Shown here piece after piece: positions 40,432 to 50,190 of a DNA stretch of 64,000 bases; within the stretch, counting starts at the first letter, position 1; each line of letters begins with the position of its first letter. A model generated the notes under the pieces. It made no database searches, was not told where the DNA came from, and was given only the letters and a program-made list of their open reading frames with translations. Made by a program: the position numbers and the translations under genes. The DNA is from Clostridiales bacterium (GTDB lineage Bacteria; Bacillota; Clostridia; Oscillospirales; Acutalibacteraceae), in assembly GCA_019416455.1 (NCBI GenBank), contig DXXG01000028.1:434001-498000 (forward strand). Reading direction: 5' to 3'.

Positions 40432-43400
40432 TCACATCTTCGGACCATAATAGGCAACATTGTCCTTTCCCAGAAGATCCTGGAGAGCCCGTAGTAACGG
40501 CTGATTGATATACACCCGGTATTTGGCAGGAGCCCGCAGCAATTTGCCCGTATCCTGGAAGGAGAGATACAGATCGGTCATGCCCTCGTCAAAAATGGCG
40601 ATATACTGCATAGCTTTTCGGTAGTGGGGATCTTCTTGGGATTTCAGCCTGAGATACAGCCCAGGACGGACCTGTTTTTCCACAGAGGGCCCCAAAAGTG
40701 CGGGATCCGCCGGACGTGCCACGGACTGGCACACCAACTCCGGTTCTTTATCCTCCGTGAAGTTTAGTTTTCCCTGTACTTCCACTACTAAACCTTCAGA
40801 CAAGATCCCACCATACTGTTCCAACACCTTGGGGAACACCAACGCTGTCATGGACCCGTACATATCCTCCAAAGTAAGGAACGCCATTTGGGCATTGTTC
40901 CTGGTGACCTTCTTCCGCACAGCGGTGATCAGTCCCAGCACCGAGACCCACTGACCGTCCTGATAGCGGCCGGGACTGTCCTCACCGGCGCTTTGGAGGA
41001 TCTCGTCCATCCGTGCGAATCCTCCCTCCTGGTACATCCCAGCGTAGGCCGACATAGGATGCCCGGAGAGATACATTCCAGTGACTTCCTTCTCCATAGC
41101 CAGTTTGTCCGCTTGAGAGAATTCCTCCGCTTTCTCCAGAGGAACTTCCCCCGCTTCTTCGGAACCAGGAGCGTCAAAGAATCCCATTTGTCCTTCCACG
41201 TTCCGGCGCTTGTCGGCTTCCAGGGACTCCAGCACTCGTTCCACAGAAAGCAGCATTTCACGGCGGTTGTTCCCTAAGCCGTCCAGGGCGCCGCATTTCA
41301 CCAGGCTTTCAATAGCCCGGCGGTTCATGTCACGGCCGGTGACTCGTTTGCAGAAATTGTAGAAGGAGGTAAACTCTCCCCCGCCCCGGCGTTCCTCCAC
41401 CATCCGGGCAATGACTCCCCGGCCTAGGTTTTTCACCGCCAGCAGGCCAAAGCGGATGCTCTTCCCCACCACAGTGAACCCGCTCTCGCTGTAATTCACA
41501 TGGGGCGGCAGCACAGAGATACCCAAGCGGCCGCACTCCTCGATATATTCCGCTACCTTCCCCGCCTGGCCCAATACGCTGGAAAGCAGCGCCGCCAGAT
41601 ACTCACAGGGGTAGTGACACTTCAGGTATGCAGTCTCGTAGGCCACCACCGCGTAGGCAGCAGCGTGGGACTTATTGAAGGCGTAGGAGGCAAAGCTCTC
41701 GATCTCATTGAACAGCGCCTGTGCCGTTTCCCTGTCCACTCCTCGGCGGAGGCAGCCCTCTACTTCCCAGGAGCCGTCCTCCCGCTGCTGGCCATGGAGG
41801 AACACTTCCCGTTCCCGTTCCAGCACGTCGTGTTTTTTCTTAGACATGGCCCGGCGAACGATATCTGCCCTGCCCAGGGAATACCCCGCCAGGTCCCGGA
41901 AGATCTGCATCACCTGCTCCTGATAGATGATGCATCCAGCTGTGGGCTCCAAAATAGGCTGGAGCAGCGGATGACGGTAGTGGATCTTAGAGGGATCCTT
42001 ACGGTTCTCCAAATAAAGGGGGATAAACTGCATGGGGCCAGGCCGGTACAGAGAGATGATGGCGATCAAATCCTCCACGCTCTCCGGCTGAGCCTGTACC
42101 AGCAGCCGCTTCATCCCTGGGGACTCAAACTGGAACACTCCTTCCGAGTGGCCTTCCCGCAGCATCTGGAACACCTGGGGATCGTCTTGCGGGATAGCAT
42201 CCATGGAGAAATCTTTCTCCTGACGGCGGACCATTTTGGCGGCGTTGTCGATGACAGACAGGTTCCGCAGCCCCAGGAAGTCCATCTTCAAAAGGCCTAG
42301 TTCCTCAATGGCGGTCATGGTGTACTGGGTGACCACCGACTCGTCGTTTTTGGACAAGGGCACGTAGTCCATTACCCGCCGGTCCGTGATGACCACTCCC
42401 GCCGCATGGGTGGAAGCGTGACGGGGCATGCCCTCCACTTTCCGGGCCATGTTCAAAAGTTCCCGGACTTGGTCGTCTTCCTCATACCGGTCCCGCAGAT
42501 CCTTGGACTGCTTCATGGCAAGATCCAGGGTCATGCCCAGGGACATGGGCACTAATTTCGCCACCTGATCCACCTTGTTGTAAGGGATCGCCAGAGCTCT
42601 GCCCACGTCCCGAATAGCGCCGCGAGCTGCCATGGTACCGAACGTGACGATCTGAGCTACATGATCCTCGCCGTACTTGTCCACCACATAATCGATGATC
42701 TCGTCACGGCGCTCATCACTGAAATCCACGTCAAAGTCAGGCATGCTCACTCGTTCCGGGTTGAGGAACCGTTCGAACAGCAGGTTATACCGCATGGGGT
42801 CCACATTGGTGATGCCCACGCAGTAAGCCGCCAGGCTTCCCACACCGGAGCCACGCCCCGGCCCAACGGGAATCCCCACGCTTTTGGCATAACGGATGAA
42901 ATCCCACACGATGAGATAGTAGTTTACATAACCCATCTGTGAAATCACGCTGATCTCATAATCCAACCGATCCTGAAGCTCTTGGGAGGGCTGGTCCCCA
43001 TACCGGCGGACAAGTCCCTCCTGGCACAGACGGCGGAAAAATTCCCCGTTCTCACTGCCGTCAGGAGTCAAAAAGGCGGGCAGTTTCGTTTTGCCGAACT
43101 CCAACTCCACATTGCACCGCTGAGCGATCTCCCCTGTATTGGAGACAGCCTCCGGCACGTCAGGGAACAAGGCAGCCATCTCCGCCTCGCTTTTGAAATA
43201 AAACTCCTCCGAGCCAAATTCCAGCGTGTCCTTGTCCTCCACCGTGCGTCCGGTCTGGATGCAGATGAGCACATGGTGCATCTTGCTGTCCTCAGGAGCG
43301 ATATAGTGGCAGTCGTTGGTAACCACCAGAGGAATCCCTGTCTCCCTGGAAATACGGATGATCTGGGGATTGATCCGCTTTTGCTCCGGCAGACCATGGT

Positions 43401-43926
43401 CCTGAAGCTCCAAAAAGAAATTTCCCTTGCCGAAGATCTCCTCATAAAGCAGAGCGGTGTCCTTGGCTCCCTGGTAGTCGTTTCGGGCCAGAGCTCGGGG
43501 GATCTCGCCTGCCAAGCAAGCGGACAGGGCGATAAGCCCCTCGTGGTGCTCCCGCAGCAGGTCTAAGTCCACCCGGGGCTTGTTGTAAAAGCCTTCGGTC
43601 CAGGCCTGGGATACCATGGCAATCAGATTCCGGTAACCTGTGTCGTTTTCACACAACAGCACCAGATGGCGGCTCTCCCCGTCCAGCTCGTGGACTTTGT
43701 CGAACCGGGTGCGTCGGGCCACATAGACCTCGCAGCCGATGATGGGCTTGATCCCCCGTTTTTTTGCCGCCTTATAGAAATCGACCACGCCGTACATGCA
43801 GCCGTGGTCGGTGATGGCAACCGCCTCTTGACCCATTTCCTTGGCGGTATCCAAAAGCCTTTCGATACGGCAGGCACCGTCTAAAAGGCTGTATTCCGTG
43901 TGTACGTGCAGATGGGCAAAGGCCAT
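40432..43926 (-). CDS. dnaE: DNA polymerase III alpha subunit DnaE
   Basis: A 1164-residue C-family DNA polymerase. The N-terminal PHP domain begins HLHVHTEYSLLDGACRIERL. The palm shows PVGPGRGSGVGSLAAYCVGI and the catalytic aspartates in SMPDFDVDFSDERRDEIIDY. The helix-hairpin-helix region (NRRAIESLVKCGALDGLG) and a C-terminal OB domain (WVSVLGLITAVRKKVTRNNA) follow. Length fits DnaE1-type polymerases. In low-GC Gram-positives the main leading-strand enzyme is usually PolC and DnaE acts with it; this cannot be checked here. It follows a small membrane-protein gene by 19 bases and lies downstream of whiA. Confidence 0.96.
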   Translation of the reverse strand: MAFAHLHVHTEYSLLDGACRIERLLDTAKEMGQEAVAITDHGCMYGVVDFYKAAKKRGIKPIIGCEVYVARRTRFDKVHELDGESRHLVLLCENDTGYRNLIAMVSQAWTEGFYNKPRVDLDLLREHHEGLIALSACLAGEIPRALARNDYQGAKDTALLYEEIFGKGNFFLELQDHGLPEQKRINPQIIRISRETGIPLVVTNDCHYIAPEDSKMHHVLICIQTGRTVEDKDTLEFGSEEFYFKSEAEMAALFPDVPEAVSNTGEIAQRCNVELEFGKTKLPAFLTPDGSENGEFFRRLCQEGLVRRYGDQPSQELQDRLDYEISVISQMGYVNYYLIVWDFIRYAKSVGIPVGPGRGSGVGSLAAYCVGITNVDPMRYNLLFERFLNPERVSMPDFDVDFSDERRDEIIDYVVDKYGEDHVAQIVTFGTMAARGAIRDVGRALAIPYNKVDQVAKLVPMSLGMTLDLAMKQSKDLRDRYEEDDQVRELLNMARKVEGMPRHASTHAAGVVITDRRVMDYVPLSKNDESVVTQYTMTAIEELGLLKMDFLGLRNLSVIDNAAKMVRRQEKDFSMDAIPQDDPQVFQMLREGHSEGVFQFESPGMKRLLVQAQPESVEDLIAIISLYRPGPMQFIPLYLENRKDPSKIHYRHPLLQPILEPTAGCIIYQEQVMQIFRDLAGYSLGRADIVRRAMSKKKHDVLEREREVFLHGQQREDGSWEVEGCLRRGVDRETAQALFNEIESFASYAFNKSHAAAYAVVAYETAYLKCHYPCEYLAALLSSVLGQAGKVAEYIEECGRLGISVLPPHVNYSESGFTVVGKSIRFGLLAVKNLGRGVIARMVEERRGGGEFTSFYNFCKRVTGRDMNRRAIESLVKCGALDGLGNNRREMLLSVERVLESLEADKRRNVEGQMGFFDAPGSEEAGEVPLEKAEEFSQADKLAMEKEVTGMYLSGHPMSAYAGMYQEGGFARMDEILQSAGEDSPGRYQDGQWVSVLGLITAVRKKVTRNNAQMAFLTLEDMYGSMTALVFPKVLEQYGGILSEGLVVEVQGKLNFTEDKEPELVCQSVARPADPALLGPSVEKQVRPGLYLRLKSQEDPHYRKAMQYIAIFDEGMTDLYLSFQDTGKLLRAPAKYRVYINQPLLRALQDLLGKDNVAYYGPKM

Positions 43927-43945
43927 TTGGCTCCCCCTTTCCCCT

Positions 43946-44503
43946 TTAATCGCCCTCGGCCTCCTCCGAGGCCAGGTAGTCTTCCGTCACTTCGATCCAG
44001 AAATAGTATTCCACACCGATGTTGTCTTTTTCGGTGCCCCAGTTGGCTTCCTCGCAGACCAGATACTTCCCCGGTTCTTGGGGACACTGGAAATAATAGG
44101 TCTCCTCCGTGTAGACACGGCCGTCCTGGTCATAGATGGTAAAGGAGAAATCCTCGTTGTTGGACTTACCTTCAAACAGGATGGATGTGGTGTCATCGAA
44201 TACCACCGTAGGCGCGCTGTCACCGATTTCTCCCGGCACCAGGCGGCGGGATTCCACCCGCTCCCCGTCCTCAGTGGTGTAGATCTGATTTTGCAGAGGT
44301 GTGTACTCCTCCCCGCCGCTTTTCAGCGTAACGGTGCCCACTTCCGGCGGGCCGCTGCCGATACGCCCGATCAGCAGGTACATCACCAGCAGGATGGTTC
44401 CCACGATCAAAATCGCGCCGCCGTAAACGGCCAGCTTCATCCGCCAGTCTCCCTCCACCTTCATACCGTCCACCCGTTTTTGGACTTTGTCTTTTAGCGC
44501 CAA
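43946..44503 (-). CDS. Unknown single-pass membrane protein between whiA and dnaE
   Basis: A 185-residue protein with a cytoplasmic basic N-terminus, one membrane helix at about residues 23-46 (LAVYGGAILIVGTILLVMYL) and a ~140-residue extracellular domain rich in acidic residues (YTTEDGERVESRRLVPGEIG, SFTIYDQDGRVYTEETYYF), ending in an acidic tail. No family is recognised. The start is a TTG at 44503, with GGAAAGGGG upstream. It lies 21 bases after whiA and 19 before dnaE, so it belongs to the same transcript. Confidence 0.6.
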   Translation of the reverse strand: MALKDKVQKRVDGMKVEGDWRMKLAVYGGAILIVGTILLVMYLLIGRIGSGPPEVGTVTLKSGGEEYTPLQNQIYTTEDGERVESRRLVPGEIGDSAPTVVFDDTTSILFEGKSNNEDFSFTIYDQDGRVYTEETYYFQCPQEPGKYLVCEEANWGTEKDNIGVEYYFWIEVTEDYLASEEAEGD

Positions 44504-44524
44504 ATTCTTTTCCCCTTTCCGTGA

Positions 44525-45460
44525 TCAAAACATATTGGAGATGCCTCGCTTCTCCATGATGTCCTCGCCCATGCGCAGCAGCCGCTGCAACCGGTGATTC
44601 ACCCCGCTGCGGGTGATCCCCAGCCTCGCCCCCATTTCCCGAAGGGTCATGTCCGGGTTGTCCAGCCGCAGCCTTGCCAGCTCTTGCAGTTCCTCCGGCA
44701 GAGTGTCCAATCCCACCGTGTCGCTGATAGCCGCGATGGCAGCCGTCTGCCGGGCGGAAGCGGAGTAAGTCTTGTCCATGTTGGCAGTCTCGAAATTGGT
44801 CTTGCGGTTGATGTTATTCTTGACCTCTTTGTACATCTTCACCTGCATCAGTTCCATGGCGGCATTGGAAGCCCCCAGATAGGTGAGCAGATCCTCAATG
44901 GGACCGCTTTCCTTCAAATACACCACATAGCCGCCCTTACGTCCAGCCACCGCCGGAGACAGAGGGAACGCCTCCACCTCGCAGAGCAGAGTGTACAAGT
45001 CGTTGGCCAGGTTTTTATGGGGCACCGCAAACTCCAGATGATACTCCTTATTGGGATCAGTAGCAGTGCCGCAAGTGAGGAACGCCCCTCGTAGGAACCC
45101 TGCCGCGCAGCAGGTGTTTTCCAGGTTGGCCCGGTTCAACCGCAAACTGGTCTCCTGGCCGGTGTGGCCGAATTCCTCCAGCATGGCAAGCCGAGAGGAC
45201 TCCTCCGGCAGACTTACCCGGTAGGCAGGACGTTTCCGACGACTGACTCCGAAGGTCAGCTCTCCGGAGACACCAGCGCCTGCAGCGGCAAGTTCCAGCA
45301 TCCGCCGAGCCACCGCTCCGTTTTCTGTGACGAAGGCGTTCTCCTTCATGGTAAAGCACTTGGAGAAAAGCCATGCTCCGTAGCATTCCGCCCGCAGGCA
45401 GCATTCCCGCTTGAACTCCACCCCACAAAGTTCCCTTTTTATTTCCGAGGAAAAGGACAC
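44525..45460 (-). CDS. whiA: DNA-binding protein WhiA
   Basis: A 311-residue protein with a degenerate LAGLIDADG homing-endonuclease-like N-terminal half (CCAAGFLRGAFLTCGTATDP and EAFPLSPAVAGRKGGYVVYL) and a C-terminal helix-turn-helix (MTLREMGARLGITRSGVNHR). WhiA influences cell division and chromosome segregation in Gram-positive bacteria. The start is GTG at 45460 (MSFSSEIKRELC), with a GGAGGAGGGG site upstream; seven earlier in-frame codons overlap that site. It follows rapZ by 30 bases, as is common, but the yvcK gene that often lies between them is missing here. Confidence 0.94.
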   Translation of the reverse strand: MSFSSEIKRELCGVEFKRECCLRAECYGAWLFSKCFTMKENAFVTENGAVARRMLELAAAGAGVSGELTFGVSRRKRPAYRVSLPEESSRLAMLEEFGHTGQETSLRLNRANLENTCCAAGFLRGAFLTCGTATDPNKEYHLEFAVPHKNLANDLYTLLCEVEAFPLSPAVAGRKGGYVVYLKESGPIEDLLTYLGASNAAMELMQVKMYKEVKNNINRKTNFETANMDKTYSASARQTAAIAAISDTVGLDTLPEELQELARLRLDNPDMTLREMGARLGITRSGVNHRLQRLLRMGEDIMEKRGISNMF

Positions 45461-45490
45461 AGCCCCTCCTCCTTTCAAAATGTACTGTTC

Positions 45491-46351
45491 TCAGAACTTC
45501 TGCATATCCCGATGAGTGACGCTGGCCTTCACACCGGACTCATTCAAATGGTCGCACATGTACTGAGCCAAAGCCACGGAACGGTGATGGCCGCCGGTGC
45601 AACCCACCGCGATGACCAGCTGGCTTTTGCCCTCTTTGCTGTACAGAGGCAGCAGGTAGTCGATGAGATCGGTGAATCGTGCCACGAAACCCTGAGTCTC
45701 CTCTTTCTCCATGACGTAGTCCCGCACTGGGGCGTCCAAGCCCGTAAGGGGACGGAGATTCTCATCATAGAAGGGATTGGGCAGGCACCGCACGTCGAAC
45801 ACCAGGTCTGCTTCCATAGGGATACCAAACTTGAACCCAAAGCTGATGCAGTGCACCGAGAGAGAATCCTGAGCGCTGCTGAGGAACATTTGAGAGATCC
45901 TGGTCTTTAGCTGGGCGGGCGACACTCCGGAGGTATCGATGACATAGTCGGAGCACTCCTTCACCGGCTTGAGCATTTCCCGTTCCAGCTTCACTGCCTG
46001 CTCCAAAGCGCCCCCCATCTCGTCGGCCAGGGGATGCTTCCGCCGTGTCTCCTGGAAGCGGTTCACCAGCACGCTGTCGGAAGAATCTAAAAACAGGATC
46101 TTGTAGGGCTTTTTGTCCCGTTTCAAAGATTCCAGCGCGGTGAAAAAGGATTTGAACAGCTCTCCGCCCCGGGTGTCCGTGACCACCGCGGCCCGACTGC
46201 GGAAGCCTTCGGATTGCAGGCACATATCGTAGAACACCGGGATCAATGCGGGGGGCAGATTATCCACGCAGAAAAAACCGATGTCCTCCATGGCATGCAT
46301 GGCTCTGGTCTTGCCCGCTCCGGACAGACCTGTGAGAATGACGAATTCCAT
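45491..46351 (-). CDS. rapZ: RapZ-family nucleotide-binding protein (YvcJ)
   Basis: A 286-residue P-loop protein. Walker A (LTGLSGAGKTRAMHAMEDIG) and FFCVDNLPPALIP are at the start, Walker B-like ILFLDSSDSVLVNRFQETRR in the middle, and the conserved C-terminal AVGCTGGHHRSVALAQYM is present. In E. coli RapZ guides RNase E to a small RNA; in Firmicutes the homologue YvcJ has nucleotide-hydrolysing activity and a less clear role. It lies 16 bases after murB. Confidence 0.95.
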   Translation of the reverse strand: MEFVILTGLSGAGKTRAMHAMEDIGFFCVDNLPPALIPVFYDMCLQSEGFRSRAAVVTDTRGGELFKSFFTALESLKRDKKPYKILFLDSSDSVLVNRFQETRRKHPLADEMGGALEQAVKLEREMLKPVKECSDYVIDTSGVSPAQLKTRISQMFLSSAQDSLSVHCISFGFKFGIPMEADLVFDVRCLPNPFYDENLRPLTGLDAPVRDYVMEKEETQGFVARFTDLIDYLLPLYSKEGKSQLVIAVGCTGGHHRSVALAQYMCDHLNESGVKASVTHRDMQKF

Positions 46352-46367
46352 AACCGTTCCCCCTCTT

Positions 46368-47285
46368 TTATTCTTCCCCGGTCATCCGCACTTCCGTCTC
46401 CAGCCGGATGCCCCGTTTTTCAAAGACTACCTTCTGGATCTCCCGGATGAGAGCCAGTACATCGGCGCAGGTAGCCCCACCGGTATTGACGATAAACCCG
46501 GCGTGCTTCTCGCTGACCTGAGCGCCTCCCACCCGCAGCCCTTTCAGGCCGCATTCCTCGATGAGCGCCGCCGCGAAAGCCCCTTGGGGCCGCTTGAAAA
46601 CACTGCCGGCACTGGGCATGTCGTAAGGCTGCTTGGTCTTGCGCCGGTTCATCAGATCCTCCATCTGAGCCCCAATCTGAGCGGGATCTCCCGGCTTCAA
46701 CTGGTACTCCACAAAGGTGATGATATCCCGGCCGCCGGTATATCGGCTCTTCCGGTAGTCAAACTGAAGTTCTTCCCCGGAGGCCGATCCCTCTTCCCCT
46801 TCCGGAGTCAGGTGATACACACGTTCCACCACATCCCGCATCTCCCCGCCGTATGCTCCCGCGTCCATGTAGGCCGCGCCTCCCACGGATCCCGGGATGC
46901 CCCAGGCAAATTCCAAACCGGAAAGTTCCCGGTCACGGGCAAAAGCGCATACTGCCGCCAAGGATGCCGCAGCCCCTGCCCGCACTCTCCCACCAGGCAG
47001 GGCATCTACCCGTTTGAAGTCCCCGGACAAGGACAGCACCGCTCCCCGGATCCCCTTATCGCTCACCAGCAGATTAGACCCCTTCCCCAACAGCATGTAG
47101 GGCAGTCTGTTCTCTGTCAAGACCTTTACCAGGCCCTTGAGCTGAGCCAGTGTCTCCACTGTGATGAACCGGTCCGCCGGTCCGCCGATCTGGAAAGTGG
47201 TGTGGCGGCTCATAGGTTCCTGGACTGCGCAGGGACATCCCAGAGTCTGGACCGCCTGATCCAACAAGGTATAAGAAAGCTCCAT
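46368..47285 (-). CDS. murB: UDP-N-acetylenolpyruvoylglucosamine reductase MurB
   Basis: A 305-residue FAD enzyme for the second committed step of peptidoglycan precursor synthesis. The FAD-binding motifs HTTFQIGGPADRFITVETLA and LLGKGSNLLVSDKGIRG are followed by the active-site region WGIPGSVGGAAYMDAGAYGG, FDYRKSRYTG and PSAGSVFKRPQGAFAAALIE, with the catalytic serine in the type II arrangement. Length is typical of type II MurB in Firmicutes. The ATG at 47285 has a GGAG site nearby. It is followed closely by rapZ. Confidence 0.96.
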   Translation of the reverse strand: MELSYTLLDQAVQTLGCPCAVQEPMSRHTTFQIGGPADRFITVETLAQLKGLVKVLTENRLPYMLLGKGSNLLVSDKGIRGAVLSLSGDFKRVDALPGGRVRAGAAASLAAVCAFARDRELSGLEFAWGIPGSVGGAAYMDAGAYGGEMRDVVERVYHLTPEGEEGSASGEELQFDYRKSRYTGGRDIITFVEYQLKPGDPAQIGAQMEDLMNRRKTKQPYDMPSAGSVFKRPQGAFAAALIEECGLKGLRVGGAQVSEKHAGFIVNTGGATCADVLALIREIQKVVFEKRGIRLETEVRMTGEE

Positions 47286-47385
47286 GGCGACTCCTCTCCG
47301 CCCGTCCTCTCCGGAGAGAAAAGCGGGGCAGGTAAATGTAATCCTTTTTTGTTATACTATAAATAATACTTATACAGCTGGGCCC

Positions 47386-48351
47386 TCAGATATCCAAATC
47401 CTTCTTGATATCTTCGCCCCGCAGCTCAGAGATATCCACTCCCAGACCGGAAAGCAGTTCCTGAGCGGCGTTGTAGCCCATCTTTTTCTGGCGGTTGTTC
47501 ATGGCGGCGACTTCGATAATCACAGCCAGGTTACGGCCGGGCTTCACAGGAATGGTCATCACCGGCACACGGATCCCCAGGATCTCAGTGAATTCGCTGT
47601 CGATGCCCATACGGTCATAATTTTTGGTAGCGTCCCAGATCTCCAAATTGATGCACATGTCGATCTTTTCAGACAGCTTGATGGCGCCCATACCGAAGAT
47701 CCGACGGGCGTTGATGATGCCAATGCCACGCAGCTCGATAAAATGGCGGATGTTCTCGGGAGCCTGTCCCACCAGGGACTTGCTGGACACACGGCGGATC
47801 TCCACAGCGTCATCGGCAATGAGCCGGTGGCCCCGCTTAATCAGCTCGATGGCCGTTTCGCTCTTGCCCACGCCGCTGTCACCCACCAGCAGGATACCTT
47901 CACCGTAAACTTCAATGAGCACACCGTGACGGGTAATCCGGGGAGCCAGCTCCACATTCAGCAAAGACACCAGGTCTGCCACCACATTGGAGGTGGAGTC
48001 CTTGGAGGACAAAAGCGGAATATCATACCGGTCCGCAGTGGCCAACATAAATTCGCAAGGAGTGATCCCTCTGGCAACGATGACCGTAGTAGGCCGCAGC
48101 GCGAAGAAATGGTCGATCGCCTCTTGTTTCTTTTCCTGCCCCAAGCTGTCCAGCATAGCCATTTCGGATCTGCCCAAAACGGTGATGCGGTGGGGGTCGA
48201 AATAATCACAGAAGCCGTACAGTTCCAAACCGGGACGGATCACGTCTCGGGAACGGATCAAGATCTCATCAGCGCTGCAAGGCAGGTGCATGGCTTGCAA
48301 GCTCAGTTCCTTAATAATTTTAGCTAGGGGGATGGTATAATCTTCTCTCAT
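47386..48351 (-). CDS. hprK: HPr kinase/phosphorylase
   Basis: A 321-residue regulator of carbon catabolite repression that phosphorylates HPr on a serine and removes the phosphate again. The P-loop GDSGVGKSETAIELIKRGHR and the family signature GIGIINARRIFGMGAIK are both clear. The N-terminal domain starts at the ATG at 48351 (MREDYTIPLAKIIKELSL), preceded by AGAGAGGATG; a longer upstream frame has no family similarity. It is the first gene of a minus-strand run, followed by murB, rapZ and whiA. A TATAAT at 48436-48441 (minus strand) is the likely -10 box, but its -35 is poor. Confidence 0.95.
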   Translation of the reverse strand: MREDYTIPLAKIIKELSLQAMHLPCSADEILIRSRDVIRPGLELYGFCDYFDPHRITVLGRSEMAMLDSLGQEKKQEAIDHFFALRPTTVIVARGITPCEFMLATADRYDIPLLSSKDSTSNVVADLVSLLNVELAPRITRHGVLIEVYGEGILLVGDSGVGKSETAIELIKRGHRLIADDAVEIRRVSSKSLVGQAPENIRHFIELRGIGIINARRIFGMGAIKLSEKIDMCINLEIWDATKNYDRMGIDSEFTEILGIRVPVMTIPVKPGRNLAVIIEVAAMNNRQKKMGYNAAQELLSGLGVDISELRGEDIKKDLDI

Positions 48352-48521
48352 TTTGCAACATCCTCTCTTTCTAGTCAGATTGTTCCAAAAAATTCCAGGA
48401 CAAATCGACACATATCCATGTGTATGATTGGTATTATTATATACGATGCTGCCGCAAAAATAAAGGGCCGGGTTCCAGCCATAGGTCAATAAAAAAAATT
48501 TTGATTTTTTTTAAAAACCTC

Positions 48522-48550
48522 TTGCATTTTCGAAAAAGCCATAGTATAAT
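48522..48550 (+). promoter_or_regulatory. Promoter of the initiator tRNA gene
   Basis: TTGCAT, a 17-base spacer and TATAAT, about 44 bases upstream of the tRNA. Confidence 0.7.
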
Positions 48551-48594
48551 AATTGAGCTGACCGAGAGAACGGTCCAGAGATTCAATTAAATAT

Positions 48595-48671
<77 letters not shown>

Positions 48672-48675
48672 CAGG

Positions 48676-48722
48676 AAACATTGGTTTTGATTTATTATCA
48701 TCAAAATTAATGTTTCTTTTTT
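48676..48722 (+). terminator. Terminator after tRNA-fMet
   Basis: AAACATT...TTTTGAT pairs with ATCAAAA...AATGTTT and is followed by CTTTTTT. Confidence 0.75.
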
Positions 48723-48746
48723 ATATTTAAACAAGGAGGTAATCGC

Positions 48747-49679
48747 ATGATTGCAAGCAAGCTTAAACTGGGCGATGAGGTGCGAGTGATTGCACCGGCT
48801 AGAAATCTAACAGAAGTGAGGCAGGATGTACACCATCATGCGGTTGACTTCTGGAAGGAAAAAGGATTTCATCTTACATTTTCCAAGAATAGTCGAGAGG
48901 TTGGAAAATACCACTCCTCCAGCATTGCGTCACGGGTAGAGGATATTCACGAGGCATTTTGTGATCCAAATGTAAAATTGATTATAACTTGTCTTGGTGG
49001 TTTTAACTCTAATCAGCTTTTACGACACCTGGATTACGAACTCATTGGGAAACATCCTAAAATTCTCTGTGGTTATTCCGATATAACTGCTCTTCATAAC
49101 GCCATCTATTCTAAAACGGGACTTGTTACATATCACGGCCCACATTATGGTACCTTTACTTTTGACCGGGAATCAAAATACACTCAGAAAACTTTTTTTG
49201 AGTGTATAATGAACGAAGAGCCCATTGTTGTCACTCCCTCTGAAACAGCTGCAAAATATTATACAATTCAAGAAGGCATGTGTGAAGGAACAATCATTGG
49301 CGGTAATCTTTGTACTTTAAATCTCTTACAAGGGACGCCTTATATGCCTGATATTCGAAATAAGGTGCTGTTTCTGGAAGATGATAATATTATGGGAGAT
49401 TATTTTTGCTACGAATTTGATCGAAACCTAGAGTCTCTTTTACAGGTAGAAGGAGCAGAAACGATCAAGGGAATTGTCTTTGGACGCTTTGAAGATAGTT
49501 GTGGTTTGAACGCAGAAGTAATAAAAGATATTATTCAAGATAAGGTAGCTAAGAATATACCTGTCATTTTTGGTGTAGATTTTGGTCATGTTTATCCCAT
49601 GATTACGTTTCCGATTGGTGGAACTGTTCGCATTTTGGCAAATCATGAAACTGCTGAAATGGTCATTTTGACTCACTGA
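48747..49679 (+). CDS. S66-family LD-carboxypeptidase / MccF-like peptidase
   Basis: A 310-residue serine peptidase. The nucleophile motif is ILCGYSDITALHNAIY (serine of GYSD), preceded by LIITCLGGFNSNQLL; the catalytic glutamate is in KVLFLEDDN and the histidine in VIFGVDFGHVYPM. S66 enzymes trim murein tetrapeptides (LdcA) or give immunity to microcin C (MccF); the sequence does not decide between these, though long loops recall the MccF branch. A strong AAGGAGGT site precedes the ATG. The gene is clearly AT-rich compared with the neighbouring core genes and sits directly behind a tRNA gene, which suggests acquisition by transfer. Confidence 0.85.
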   Translation: MIASKLKLGDEVRVIAPARNLTEVRQDVHHHAVDFWKEKGFHLTFSKNSREVGKYHSSSIASRVEDIHEAFCDPNVKLIITCLGGFNSNQLLRHLDYELIGKHPKILCGYSDITALHNAIYSKTGLVTYHGPHYGTFTFDRESKYTQKTFFECIMNEEPIVVTPSETAAKYYTIQEGMCEGTIIGGNLCTLNLLQGTPYMPDIRNKVLFLEDDNIMGDYFCYEFDRNLESLLQVEGAETIKGIVFGRFEDSCGLNAEVIKDIIQDKVAKNIPVIFGVDFGHVYPMITFPIGGTVRILANHETAEMVILTH

Positions 49680-50190
49680 TTGAGGTAACAATATCTCTGT
49701 CTTTTGATAGTCTTAATTTATAAGCGCGCCTTAAGTGAATCCGCCAGTAAAAACGGTCAACTATGACAAAAACCCCAAGTTTCATACCTGGGGTTTTCTC
49801 TTGCTTTTTTGTGGGATACTGCCATCACATTCCCTTGATTTGGCGGTATCTGTTGTATAAACAGCACCGTTTTTCCTGGAAAATTGACAGGAAAGAACCA
49901 CCTCCGAGCCTCACGGCTCCGGGGTGGTTTTTTGCTTTCTTTTGGAAGTTGACCCAGATTAGACCCATTTTGGTTTGGCCGGAAATTGGGACAATCTCCA
50001 GAGCAAACGCAATCCAACTGAGGCTTTGAGCAAACTCCACGATATGCGCAACATTAGTTTTTCTAAGGCAGAGTTGCACTAGAATTTCAACAAATAAGTT
50101 TATTCATCAAAATTTCAATCCCACTATTCCCATGGGAACCCTATCATGGTAAAATAGCCCCCAACGCAAATGAGATCGGGAGGCATCACC
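49680..50190. other. Intergenic stretch with two hairpins and no supported gene
   Basis: AAAAACCCCA / TGGGGTTTT (49768-49797) is a terminator-like hairpin usable on either strand. AACCACCTCCGAGCC / GGCTCCGGGGTGGTT (49896-49929), followed by TTTT, is a plus-strand terminator. Overlapping open frames occur on both strands, but none has a ribosome binding site or recognisable domain. The rest looks like degenerate sequence. Confidence 0.6.

Noticed and set aside
40432..43926. Several antisense open frames of 100-270 codons inside dnaE
   Set aside because: They follow from the biased third positions of dnaE and lack start signals and domains.
49757..50079. Overlapping open frames on both strands, one with a recombinase-like feel
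   Set aside because: No ribosome binding site or conserved motif, and hairpins lie inside the frames; treated as degenerate intergenic sequence.
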